Below are positions 17,709 to 26,073 of a DNA stretch of 64,000 nucleotides, one piece after another (position 1 is the stretch's first letter; each line of letters opens with the position of its first letter). Made by a program: the position numbers and the translations under genes. Source of the DNA: Burkholderiales bacterium (GTDB lineage Bacteria > Pseudomonadota > Gammaproteobacteria > Burkholderiales > Burkholderiaceae_B); contig JAIXTE010000015.1 in assembly GCA_027484315.1 (NCBI GenBank), positions 1 through 64,000 of the forward strand, read 5' to 3'. The notes beneath the pieces were generated by a model. That model saw nothing but the letters and a program-made list of their open reading frames with translations, made no database searches and was not told where the DNA came from.

Positions 17709-18509
17709 GTGAAAAGTGTGATCCGGAATGTGTGTGCAATGGGTCTGTGCGCTGTACTGTCAGCGATTGGCCCGGTACCAGCCCATGCGCAACAAGCCTC
17801 CTCAAGCTTGCCAACATTGGCAGCGGCCTCCGATTTGAAATTTGCCATTGAAGAAGTGGCTGCAAAGTTCGAGAAAGAAACCGGGCAGAAGATTCGACTT
17901 GTTTTTGGTTCTTCCGGCAATTTTTATTCGCAGATTGCGCAGGGTGCGCCTTTTCACCTGTTCATGTCGGCGGATGAAAACTTTGTGTTCAAACTCGCTG
18001 ATGCGGGAAAGACCGAAGACAGGGGTCGGCTGTATGCCAAAGGCCGCATTGGCATCCTGGTGCCCAAAGGCTCGACCCTGAAAGCAGATGGTGAGTTGAA
18101 AGACCTGGCTGCAGCGCTGAAGGACGGGCGCTTGAAAAAGTTTGCTATTGCTTCTCCCGAGCATGCGCCTTACGGCATGCGCGCGAAAGAAGCGCTTGAG
18201 CATGCAGGCTTGTGGCAAGCCATTGAGCCCAAGCTGGTGATCGGTGAAAACATCTCACAGGCTGCCCAGTTTGCTGTCTCGGGTTCAACCCAGGCCGGGA
18301 TCATTGCCTATTCACTGGCCTTGGCCCCCCAAATTGGCAGCAAGGGCGATTTTGCGTTGATTCCTGAATCCTGGCACAAGCCCCTGGCCCAACGCATGGT
18401 GTTGATGCGCAACGCACCCGATGCAGCCAAATCGTTTTACCAGTACCTGGGTACGCCCAGTGCCCAAGCCATCATGCGCAAGTATGGTTTTGAGATGCCT
18501 GCCCAATAG
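17709..18509 (+). CDS. modA: molybdate-type ABC substrate-binding protein (orphan ModA)
   Basis: The product is a periplasmic binding protein of the ModA family: signal peptide (VIRNVCAMGLCAVLSAIGPVPAHA), then LAAASDLKFAIEEVA with the oxyanion-binding Ala-Ser-Asp, FGSSGNFYSQI, and the hinge region with GSTQAGIIAYSLA. The frame opens with TTG at 17658 and has GTG candidates at 17688 and 17709. The last gives the most normal signal peptide, so it is chosen without certainty. No modB or modC gene is adjacent, so it must share a transporter encoded elsewhere or bind another oxyanion. Confidence 0.88.
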   Translation: MKSVIRNVCAMGLCAVLSAIGPVPAHAQQASSSLPTLAAASDLKFAIEEVAAKFEKETGQKIRLVFGSSGNFYSQIAQGAPFHLFMSADENFVFKLADAGKTEDRGRLYAKGRIGILVPKGSTLKADGELKDLAAALKDGRLKKFAIASPEHAPYGMRAKEALEHAGLWQAIEPKLVIGENISQAAQFAVSGSTQAGIIAYSLALAPQIGSKGDFALIPESWHKPLAQRMVLMRNAPDAAKSFYQYLGTPSAQAIMRKYGFEMPAQ

Positions 18510-18669
18510 AAATTCTGTGCATCCGATGCCTGCTTTTTGCCTGTTGCATAAAGTGTGTGACCCGAGCCATTTGGTTTAATAAGTGCACTAAAAACCTGCT
18601 CAATCTCCTCATTTTTACAGATATGTTCTAATTGAACTATTCAATAAATGAATGAATGGGGTAATCACA

Positions 18670-20241
18670 ATGTCTTCAGACGCCGACTCTCTCGAGCAGG
18701 AACGAGATCACGAGCACACCGAACACAAGCTTTTGATGCGAAATTTGACAGTGTCGGACTATCCCGACATCAAGCGCATCATGGAACTGGTGTACCACAG
18801 CGCGGGCGGCGCACTGCCTGAGTCCAAATTCCGTTCAATCCTGAAAACATTTCCGGAAGGCCAGATTTGCATCGAAGACGATGGCAAAGTGATCGCCGCG
18901 GCTTTTGCAGTTGTGGTGGATTACGACAAGTTTGGCGACAAGCACACCTACATGGAAATCACCGGCAACATTTACGCCACCACCCACGATCCGCGTGGCG
19001 ATGTGCTGTACGGCATTGATGTGTTTGCCGACCCGGAGTACCGCAGCATGCGTGTGGGTCGCCGTCTTTACGAGGCCCGCAGGGAGCTTTGCAAAAGCCT
19101 GAATTTGCGCGCCATCATGGCGGGGGGCAGAATCCCCGGTTACACCGCGCACATGAGCGAGATGTCGCCGCAGCAATACATCGCTGCCGTGAAGCGCAAG
19201 GATTTGTACGACCCGATTTTGACATTTCAGTTGAGCAACGACTTTGAAGTGAAGCAGGTACTGAAAGGCTACCTGCCTGAAGACAAGGAGTCGCAAGGCT
19301 ATGCCACCTTGCTGGAGTGGTTCAACATTTACTACGAACCCGAGAAACCGATGTTATTTGGTGCGCCCAAAACCACCGCGCGAATAGGTTGCGTGCAGTG
19401 GCAAATGCGCGAATTTCTCAATGTTGAAGATGTGGTGAAGCAGGCCGAATACTTCATCAACGCCTTGTCGGATTACCGTTGTGACGTGGCCCTGTTTCCC
19501 GAGTTCTTCAACGCACCCTTGATGGGCTTGGCCGGCAATGGCAATTCGCTGGAAGCCATTCGCCACCTGGCCACCTACACCGATCAGATTCGCGATGAAA
19601 TGCGGCGCATGGCGGTGAGCTACAACATCAACGTGGTGGCAGGCTCCATGCCGGTGATGGAGAATGGTGCGCTGTACAACGTGGCCTACCTGTGCCGCCG
19701 CGATGGCACGGTGGAAGCCCAGCACAAAATTCACCCCACACCGCATGAAAAGCGCGAATGGATGATGGAAGGCGGCAACAGGCTGAATGTGTTTGACACC
19801 GACTTCGGCAAAATCGGCATTCTGATTTGTTATGACTCCGAATTTCCGGAATTGTCTCGTTTGCTGGCCGACAAGGACATGCAGATTTTGCTCGTTCCTT
19901 TCTGGACCGACACCAAGAACGGCTACCTGCGTGTGCGCCGCTGTGCCCAGGCACGGGCCATTGAAAACGAATGTTATGTGGCCATTTCAGGCAGCTTTGG
20001 CAATTTGCCAAAAGTGGACAATGTGGATATTCAATATGGGCAAACCGCGGTGTTTTCTCCGTCTGACTTTGCCTTTCCGCACGACGCCATCATGGCTGAA
20101 ACCACGCCCAACACCGAGATGACCCTGATTGTGGATGTGGACCTGGACAAGCTTCAAAACCTGAAAAACGAAGGATCGGTTCGCAATTTTCTGGACCGTC
20201 GGCGTGATCTATACCAAGTGGTTTGGTTGGGTGAGGAATAA
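18670..20241 (+). CDS. GNAT acetyltransferase / carbon-nitrogen hydrolase fusion
   Basis: This two-domain cytoplasmic protein has about 523 residues. The first 210 or so form a GNAT domain (MRNLTVSDYPDIKRIM, with an acetyl-CoA loop around RSMRVGRRLYEAR). From about residue 235 a nitrilase-superfamily domain carries the Glu-Lys-Cys triad in ALFPEFFNAP, QHKIHPT and ILICYDSEFPE. Nitrilase-fold members cleave amides or nitriles, so the fusion could make and break an N-acyl bond in one substrate. That is inference. An ATG at 18652 gives a version six residues longer. The 3' end overlaps the convergent MocR gene by 33 bases. Confidence 0.93.
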   Translation: MSSDADSLEQERDHEHTEHKLLMRNLTVSDYPDIKRIMELVYHSAGGALPESKFRSILKTFPEGQICIEDDGKVIAAAFAVVVDYDKFGDKHTYMEITGNIYATTHDPRGDVLYGIDVFADPEYRSMRVGRRLYEARRELCKSLNLRAIMAGGRIPGYTAHMSEMSPQQYIAAVKRKDLYDPILTFQLSNDFEVKQVLKGYLPEDKESQGYATLLEWFNIYYEPEKPMLFGAPKTTARIGCVQWQMREFLNVEDVVKQAEYFINALSDYRCDVALFPEFFNAPLMGLAGNGNSLEAIRHLATYTDQIRDEMRRMAVSYNINVVAGSMPVMENGALYNVAYLCRRDGTVEAQHKIHPTPHEKREWMMEGGNRLNVFDTDFGKIGILICYDSEFPELSRLLADKDMQILLVPFWTDTKNGYLRVRRCAQARAIENECYVAISGSFGNLPKVDNVDIQYGQTAVFSPSDFAFPHDAIMAETTPNTEMTLIVDVDLDKLQNLKNEGSVRNFLDRRRDLYQVVWLGEE

Positions 20242-21657
20242 CTGACCCAGCTTCGCAATCGCCACTGCGGTGTCGTCTGTCACGGGGTGGCCGCAGTTCA
20301 GGCGAATGCAGTTTTTGTACAAACCACTGGCCGAAAATACGCTGCCCGGCATATAAGCCACCTTGCGCGCAATGGCCTTGTTGAACAATGCGGCAGTGTC
20401 GATGTCGCCAGGCAGTTCAACCCACAACACGAACCCACCCTTGGGCTCTGAAATTCGGGTGCCGGGTGGGAAGTGTTTCAGCACAAGGCTGCTCATTGCG
20501 CGCACCTGGGTTTCAAATTGCTGGCGCAGGGTGCGCAAGTGCCGCTCGAACGAGCCTTTTTCCAGGTAATGCGCCACAGCCACCTGGGTAATTGGATTGG
20601 TTGAACCGCTTAAAATCCGTTTTTTCGACAACACCTGGGTGGCATATTTTCCACCCGCCACATAGCCAATTCGCAGTGCCGGGCTGAGCGATTTGGAAAA
20701 TGAGCCGCACATCAACACCCGGTCGCCTTGTTTGCCCGCTTTCAACGGGCGAGGGCGGAAGCGCTCAAAGTACAGGTCGGCGTACACATTGTCTTCCACA
20801 ATCGGGAAGTCGTATTTCTCGGCCAGGTCCAGCAGTTTTTTGCGGTGTGTATCCGGCATGACCGAACCCATCGGGTTGCTGGCCGTTGGGCAAACAATGC
20901 AGGCTGCAATACGGGTCTGCTTCACCGCAATTTCCAGTGCTTCCAGTGACATGCCATGTTCCGGGCTGCTGGGTATTTCCAGTGCGCGCAGGCCCAGCGA
21001 TTCGATCATCTGCAAGAGCAGGTAATAGCCAGGCGATTCGACGGCAACCACATCGTTGTGGCGTGCAACAGTTTGCAAGGCCAGGCCCAGTGCTTCGGTG
21101 CAGCCATCGGTGATCACCAGTTCATCCCGCTTCAATTTCATGCCCATGAGTTCAAAACGCTGTTGCAGTTGTTGCACCAGTTCAGGCTGATTGGGCTCCA
21201 CGTGGCTTCCCAACGTGAGTAGATCCGGGCGCGTGCGGTTGACCGTGGCGTAACTGCGGCGCAAGGTGGCAATCGGCAACAACTCATGGGCGGGAAATGC
21301 CACACCCAGGGGTGCAACGCCTTCGCGTGTCGAGCTTTTCAGAAAGTTCGCGATCTGGTTAGCCACTTCAAGATTGACAGGCGGTTCCAGCGCAATGGAA
21401 TCGGGCGCCTGCGTGCAGGTGTTTGCAAGCGGGGTGCTGCGCGCTTGAACGTAATAACCGGATTTGGCCACCGGCTGAACGTAGCCCCTGTCCTCCAGAA
21501 GATTCAACGCTTTCTGCACAGTGTCGATGGAGTAATGCCACTGCTCGGACAATTTCCGGATGGATGGCAACTTGTATCCAGCCGCAAAATGATTGTGTTC
21601 AATCAGGGCTTGAAGGCTCAATGCCAGGGTTTCGTATTTGCGTGAGGTGGCGTCCAT
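20209..21657 (-). CDS. MocR-type GntR/aminotransferase transcription regulator
   Basis: The 482-residue regulator joins an amino-terminal GntR winged helix-turn-helix (LPSIRKLSEQWHYSIDTVQKAL, residues about 30-52, shown in part) to a fold-type I aminotransferase domain. The aminotransferase domain includes the pyridoxal-phosphate lysine motif SFSKSLSPALRIGY near residue 320 and the conserved TASNPMG and VEDNVYADL segments. MocR proteins sense an amino acid or PLP and control nearby transport or metabolic genes. The gene starts four bases after the stop of the MFS transporter gene and is probably in its operon. A fitting operator lies upstream of that gene. Confidence 0.94.
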   Translation of the reverse strand: MDATSRKYETLALSLQALIEHNHFAAGYKLPSIRKLSEQWHYSIDTVQKALNLLEDRGYVQPVAKSGYYVQARSTPLANTCTQAPDSIALEPPVNLEVANQIANFLKSSTREGVAPLGVAFPAHELLPIATLRRSYATVNRTRPDLLTLGSHVEPNQPELVQQLQQRFELMGMKLKRDELVITDGCTEALGLALQTVARHNDVVAVESPGYYLLLQMIESLGLRALEIPSSPEHGMSLEALEIAVKQTRIAACIVCPTASNPMGSVMPDTHRKKLLDLAEKYDFPIVEDNVYADLYFERFRPRPLKAGKQGDRVLMCGSFSKSLSPALRIGYVAGGKYATQVLSKKRILSGSTNPITQVAVAHYLEKGSFERHLRTLRQQFETQVRAMSSLVLKHFPPGTRISEPKGGFVLWVELPGDIDTAALFNKAIARKVAYMPGSVFSASGLYKNCIRLNCGHPVTDDTAVAIAKLGQLFLTQPNHLV

Positions 21658-21661
21658 AGGC

Positions 21662-22843
21662 TTACCCTGCGCTTTGGCCCAATGCAGCCTGGTCGGTCTG
21701 TTTTTTCAGGGCCCACACCATGAATACGCCAGCCACCATCAACAATGCTGCCAGGTACAGAGACCCCCGGTAGGTGCCGGTGCGTTCAGCGATCAATCCG
21801 GCCAACGCCGGTGCTGCAATTTGGGAGACGCCATAGCTCAGTGTCATTCGCGCCATGGCCTTGCTGGGATTGGCCGGGAACTGCCGCCCTGCAATGCTGA
21901 GGGTCAGGTTCACAATGCCTGCAAAGGTGCCGCCGAACAACACGGCACTGACCATGTTGGCCCAGTATCCGTCCACAAAACCCGCCATCAGGATCGACAG
22001 AATTTGCAGGCCATAAGCCAGCACCAAGGCTTCGAACACGCCGGTGACTCTCGCCACACGGTCCCAGATGAAAGTGGACGGCATGGCCGCAAGCCCCACC
22101 ACCACCCACACCCAAGGGCCTTTGCCTTGCAGTTCAGGCAGTGTTTCTGCAATGGCCACAATGAATGTGGCGCTGATCACATAACCAAAGCCGGCGCAGA
22201 AATAGGCACCCAGCATCAAGCGCATCCACTTTGCGGTTGGTGGCGGCACGTCAGCCACCTGTGCTTCGGCGCTGCCAGCCTTGGCGGGTTTGGGCATCCA
22301 CTTCCAGGCCGGAATAAAAAACACAATGCCCACCACGCCAAGCACCCACCATTGCTGGTCCCAACTAAGGTGATCGACCATGGCCATTACAGCCAGGCCA
22401 GACATGACCAGCCCCAGGCCAGCCCCGGTGAAATGCAGGCCCAGTTCGGTTTTCAGGTTCTGGCGTGCAAGCCAGTTCATGATCAAGCCCGATGCGATCA
22501 GCATGCCTGCGGTGCTCGATACACCCGAAACAAAGCGCAGGAACACCCAGAGGTTCACATCGGTGGTCAAACCCATGCCGATGGTACTGAGCACGGCGAC
22601 AACAAGGCCGAAACGGTACTGCAGGTATTTGTAATCCAGGTTGCTCAGCATTGAAGCCAACAGCGCACCGGTGATGTATCCCATGTAGTTCACCGTGGCC
22701 AGCCAGCCACCATCGAATGCGCTCAGGCCTGCCTGTTCACGCATGATGGGCAACAGGGGGGTATAGGAAAAACGGGCCAGGCCCACGGTCAGGATCAGGG
22801 AACAGATGCCTGCGGCAATGACTTGCCAACGTTCCAGCTTCAT
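21662..22843 (-). CDS. YbfB/YjiJ-family MFS transporter
   Basis: The frame starts with GTG at 22912, but the ATG at 22843 (MKLERWQVIAAG) gives the normal YbfB/YjiJ amino end and a product of 393 residues. It has twelve predicted helices, with the family motifs GLARFSYTPLLPIM in helix 1 and LSAFDGGWLATVNYMGYI in helix 2. It is an inner-membrane major-facilitator exporter of unknown substrate. The operon continues into the MocR regulator. The region 22844-22912 would be untranslated leader and contains the operator palindrome, which supports the shorter start. Confidence 0.9.
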   Translation of the reverse strand: MKLERWQVIAAGICSLILTVGLARFSYTPLLPIMREQAGLSAFDGGWLATVNYMGYITGALLASMLSNLDYKYLQYRFGLVVAVLSTIGMGLTTDVNLWVFLRFVSGVSSTAGMLIASGLIMNWLARQNLKTELGLHFTGAGLGLVMSGLAVMAMVDHLSWDQQWWVLGVVGIVFFIPAWKWMPKPAKAGSAEAQVADVPPPTAKWMRLMLGAYFCAGFGYVISATFIVAIAETLPELQGKGPWVWVVVGLAAMPSTFIWDRVARVTGVFEALVLAYGLQILSILMAGFVDGYWANMVSAVLFGGTFAGIVNLTLSIAGRQFPANPSKAMARMTLSYGVSQIAAPALAGLIAERTGTYRGSLYLAALLMVAGVFMVWALKKQTDQAALGQSAG

Positions 22844-22875
22844 GGGAATACCCGCACAGAATTCGAAGTTTGAAA

Positions 22876-22910
22876 GCAGTACAGATTTTGATTGATTTAA
22901 TCTGTACTGC
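22876..22910. promoter_or_regulatory. 12-base-arm inverted repeat, probable MocR operator
   Basis: Perfect 12-base arms GCAGTACAGATT (22876-22887) and AATCTGTACTGC (22899-22910) are separated by 11 bases. A third half-site, AATCTGTGCTG, lies at 22930-22940, 31 bases after the second in the same orientation. The set sits between the MFS-MocR operon and the divergent LysE gene. Confidence 0.75.
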
Positions 22911-22920
22911 ACATTATTTC

Positions 22921-22949
22921 ATTATCCTGAATCTGTGCTGAATTTGCAA
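22921..22949 (-). promoter_or_regulatory. MFS-MocR promoter: TTGCAA-17-GATAAT
   Basis: On the minus strand the -35 TTGCAA (22949-22944) and -10 GATAAT (22926-22921) are 17 bases apart. The third operator half-site is inside the spacer, and the palindrome begins just past the expected transcription start. Confidence 0.6.
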
Positions 22950-22999
22950 AACTTCTTACAGTGGATGTTCGATTCGTTACACCATGAAAGGAGTTCACC

Positions 23000-23602
23000 A
23001 TGCAGCATTTACAGGCCGTTGCCTTGTTTGCATTCCTGAGCATCATCACACCGGGGCCCAATAACCTGATGATCATGACTTCCGGCATGAATTTCGGTGT
23101 GCGAAAAAGTCTTCCCCATTTCTTCGGCATTGTGGTGGGATTTCCCTTGATGCTTCTGGCCATGGGCCTGGGGTTGAATGCGGTGTTTGACACCGTGCCC
23201 TGGTTTCACACGGTGTTGCTGGTATTCAGTTTGTTGATGATGGTGGTCCTGGCCTGGCGCATTGCCAGTTTTTCACCTTCGGCAGATGCATTGAAGCCGG
23301 GGTCCAGGCCGCTGACTTTTTTGAATGCCGTGCTGTTTCAGTGGGTGAATCCCAAGGCCTGGTTCATGGCCACGGCTGCAGTGGCTTTGTTCCCGGCAAG
23401 TGCCAGCACACCGGTGCTGGATGTGCTGGCGGTGGCTGTGGTCATGGCCAGCGTGGGGGTGTTGTGTGTGGGCGTGTGGCTGGTGTTGGGGTCACGTTTG
23501 CGGGCATTCATCAACAGCCCGCTGCGCTTGAAGTGCTTCAATGCCGGCATGGCCGCCAGCCTGGTGCTGTTTTTTGCGTACAGCACCGTGTCGGCCATGT
23601 GA
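23000..23602 (+). CDS. LysE-family amino-acid exporter
   Basis: The 200-residue protein has about six helices and the LysE/RhtB signature: an amino-terminal ITPGPNNLMIMTSG with the family Pro-Gly-Pro, GIVVGFPLMLL, and FLNAVLFQWVNPKAWFMA in the middle with the conserved Asn-Pro-Lys. These inner-membrane proteins export amino acids or their analogues. The ATG has AAAGGAG six bases upstream. It diverges from the MFS-MocR operon and shares the operator region, so all three genes may answer to the same effector, plausibly an amino acid. Confidence 0.94.
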   Translation: MQHLQAVALFAFLSIITPGPNNLMIMTSGMNFGVRKSLPHFFGIVVGFPLMLLAMGLGLNAVFDTVPWFHTVLLVFSLLMMVVLAWRIASFSPSADALKPGSRPLTFLNAVLFQWVNPKAWFMATAAVALFPASASTPVLDVLAVAVVMASVGVLCVGVWLVLGSRLRAFINSPLRLKCFNAGMAASLVLFFAYSTVSAM

Positions 23603-23618
23603 AGGGCAGTGCGCTTGA

Positions 23619-24773
23619 TCAGGGCAAAGAAAGCCGCCAGATATTCCACGTCGTCGTACCAAACTGCCGTGTGAAACTGCCCTTGTTGTAGGGCAGGCCG
23701 TAGCGCGCTGCCATGGCCTGCACACGGGGTGACATTTCCGCATAGCGGTTGGCCGGAATATCGGGAAACAGGTGATGCTCAATCTGGTGGCTCAGGTTGC
23801 CCGACAAAATGTGGAACAGTTTGCCACCCGTGATGTTGCAACTGCCCAGCAACTGGCGCACATACCAGGCTGCGCGGGTTTCGCCTTCCACTTCTTCCTT
23901 GGTGAAATGGTGCACACCCGCCGGAAAGTGACCGCAGAAAATAATCACATTCGACCAGATGTTGCGAATGCCATTGCCAATCAGGTTGGCGATGATTGTG
24001 AAGCCCATTGCAGCCAGCGCAATGTTCAACACATCAAAACTGAAGTACAGGGTGAAAGGCAGGGTGACAGCTGCACCCAGCAGGGGCCAGCACACGTAGT
24101 CTTTCAGCAACTGGTGGCGTACCTTCCAGCCAATGCGTTTGAGCATCGGGATCACTTCTTTCCAGCTTTTCTGGCCAGCCAGCAATTTGTCTGCTTCCAG
24201 GTCGTGCAGGGCCACGCCCCATTGAAACATCATCATCAGCACGAAGTTGATCACCGGGTTGAACAGGTACTTGGCATGCCAGCGCTGATCATCCGTAACA
24301 CGCAGTACTCCGTAGCCAATGTCGGGGTCTTTGCCGTGCACATTGGTCCAGGTGTGGTGCACCACGTTGTGGCTGTGCTTCCATTGGTCGGAAGGGCACA
24401 CATTGTCCCATTCCCACGTGTTGGATTGAATGTTGGGGTCGCGCATCCAGTCGAACTGCGCATGCATGATGTTGTGGCCCAGCTCCATGTTCTCGATGCT
24501 TTTTGACACACCCAGCATGCCTGCGCCCAACAACAGCACAACCCAGAATTGCGGCCAGCCGGTGAAGGTCCAGTCGCTCATCGGCAAGAGGAAAAAGCTC
24601 AGGAACACCACGATTCGCCCGGCCAGCATCAGCGTGCGCTGCCACTTGATGACGGAAAGAATGTAGGCGCGGTCTTTGCTGCCCAGCGAGTCTGCAATTT
24701 CATTGCGTATGGCGTCCATTTCGCGACCGAATTCCTCGATGTCGCTGGCGCTCAAATGTTTTGGCATGCCCAT
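23619..24773 (-). CDS. front-end-type membrane fatty acid desaturase
   Basis: The 384-residue membrane enzyme carries the three histidine boxes of acyl-lipid or acyl-CoA desaturases: GHNIMH near residue 103, HSHNVVHH near 137, and QIEHH near 330. Gln in the third box is the mark of front-end (delta-5/delta-6 type) desaturases, yet no fused cytochrome b5 domain is present. It has pairs of membrane helices at about 50-95 and 165-290. Electrons presumably come from the flavin/2Fe-2S reductase encoded 25 bases upstream in the same direction. The ATG has AGGAGACACAC before it. It converges on the LysE gene with 16 bases between stops. Confidence 0.93.
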   Translation of the reverse strand: MGMPKHLSASDIEEFGREMDAIRNEIADSLGSKDRAYILSVIKWQRTLMLAGRIVVFLSFFLLPMSDWTFTGWPQFWVVLLLGAGMLGVSKSIENMELGHNIMHAQFDWMRDPNIQSNTWEWDNVCPSDQWKHSHNVVHHTWTNVHGKDPDIGYGVLRVTDDQRWHAKYLFNPVINFVLMMMFQWGVALHDLEADKLLAGQKSWKEVIPMLKRIGWKVRHQLLKDYVCWPLLGAAVTLPFTLYFSFDVLNIALAAMGFTIIANLIGNGIRNIWSNVIIFCGHFPAGVHHFTKEEVEGETRAAWYVRQLLGSCNITGGKLFHILSGNLSHQIEHHLFPDIPANRYAEMSPRVQAMAARYGLPYNKGSFTRQFGTTTWNIWRLSLP

Positions 24774-24798
24774 GTGTGTCTCCTGCTTCTCTTGTTGC

Positions 24799-25944
24799 TT
24801 ACACTTCGATTTCTGCGTCGCCCACTGCGGCGCACACGCAAATCTGGATCACTTGCCCGGTTTCATTGATCAGTGCGTTGGTGCGCAAGTCGCGCACGCA
24901 GCCACTGGCCAGTTTCACGTCGCAGCCATGGCAAATGCCCATCCTGCAACCGTGCTCCGGGTTCAGTCCCGCGTCTTCGGCCAGGCGAAGCAGGTTGGTT
25001 TCCCCGTCGGAATTGGCGGTGATGTTGCTTCTGGCAAATTTCACCACGCCTGTTTTAACCTCGGTGGGAACGCCTGCCAGTTGGGCGCGGAAGCGCTCGG
25101 TGTGCACCTGCCGGCTCAAGCCCTCGGCTTCATACAGTTGTTCAATGGTGTCCAGCATGGTTTGCGGGCCGCAGGCGTACACATCGCGCTTGCGCCAATC
25201 CGGGCAAAGCTGGTCAAGCTGCTCTTTGGAAAAGTGCGGGCGCTTGCTGCTGATTTCTTCCGGCTTCTGGCCGGGTTCACGGGTGTGCACCAGGTTCAGT
25301 GAATACAGTTTTTGTTTGGCTGCAATCTCTTTCAGTTCCCGCCCGAAAATCACATCGTAGGTGTGTGGGGCGTAGTGAATGTGTACGGTGTTGGGCATGC
25401 GCTCTTGCAGCACCAGGCTGCGCAGCATGCTCATGATGGGCGTGATGCCACTGCCCGCAGTAATGAATAGCGGCAGCACGGGTTGGGCGTCGGGCAGGTA
25501 AAAGTCGCCTTGTGGCACACCGATTGGCACATGGTCGCCCACCTTCAGTTTGCGAACCAGGTGGTGCGACATTCGGCCATTGTCGATGGCTTTCACCGTG
25601 ATGGTGAAGCAGCCGTCGTTGCCTTCCGGTGCCGAGCTGATGGAATACGTGCGTGTGAAGTGCTGGCCACCGATGGGTACACCAATTCGCAAATGCTGGC
25701 CGGGCCTGTGGCTTCGCCAGTTCAAGCCAGGGCGGAAGGTGATGGTGCGCGAATCCGATGTTTCATCCCATACGGCTTCAACCCGCGCCTGCAGGGCGTG
25801 GGTACTCCACAGCGGGTTGACCAGTTCGATGTAGTGGGAGGTTCGAAGGGGAAATGCGAAGGCGTCGGATACTTTCGTGACCAATCCTGTTACACGTTGA
25901 AACAATGAGCCGTTTGACTTCGGGGGTCCTGCTTGAGCCTGCAT
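24799..25944 (-). CDS. ferredoxin reductase with C-terminal 2Fe-2S domain, desaturase partner
   Basis: The reading frame reaches 26016, but the ATG at 25944 with GAGGAGACAGA before it is the likely start (381 residues). An FAD-binding domain (RTYSISSAPEG near residue 100) is followed by an NAD(P)H-binding domain (FITAGSGITPIMSMLR, YACGPQTML). The carboxyl-terminal plant-type ferredoxin domain has the cluster motif CRMGICHGCD and the final CVCAAVGDAEI. It moves electrons from NAD(P)H to the adjacent membrane desaturase, replacing a separate ferredoxin and reductase. Confidence 0.94.
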   Translation of the reverse strand: MQAQAGPPKSNGSLFQRVTGLVTKVSDAFAFPLRTSHYIELVNPLWSTHALQARVEAVWDETSDSRTITFRPGLNWRSHRPGQHLRIGVPIGGQHFTRTYSISSAPEGNDGCFTITVKAIDNGRMSHHLVRKLKVGDHVPIGVPQGDFYLPDAQPVLPLFITAGSGITPIMSMLRSLVLQERMPNTVHIHYAPHTYDVIFGRELKEIAAKQKLYSLNLVHTREPGQKPEEISSKRPHFSKEQLDQLCPDWRKRDVYACGPQTMLDTIEQLYEAEGLSRQVHTERFRAQLAGVPTEVKTGVVKFARSNITANSDGETNLLRLAEDAGLNPEHGCRMGICHGCDVKLASGCVRDLRTNALINETGQVIQICVCAAVGDAEIEV

Positions 25945-26073
25945 TCTGTCTCCTCGTTTTTTATGTTGTAAAACGAGTGTGCTCCCAAATACGGGCCAAG
26001 TCATTCCGCAGTGCACCAGCAGTGAGTGTTCTTCCTACAACCCCGAGGGCAAGTCACTCACGGCATGGTTCAA

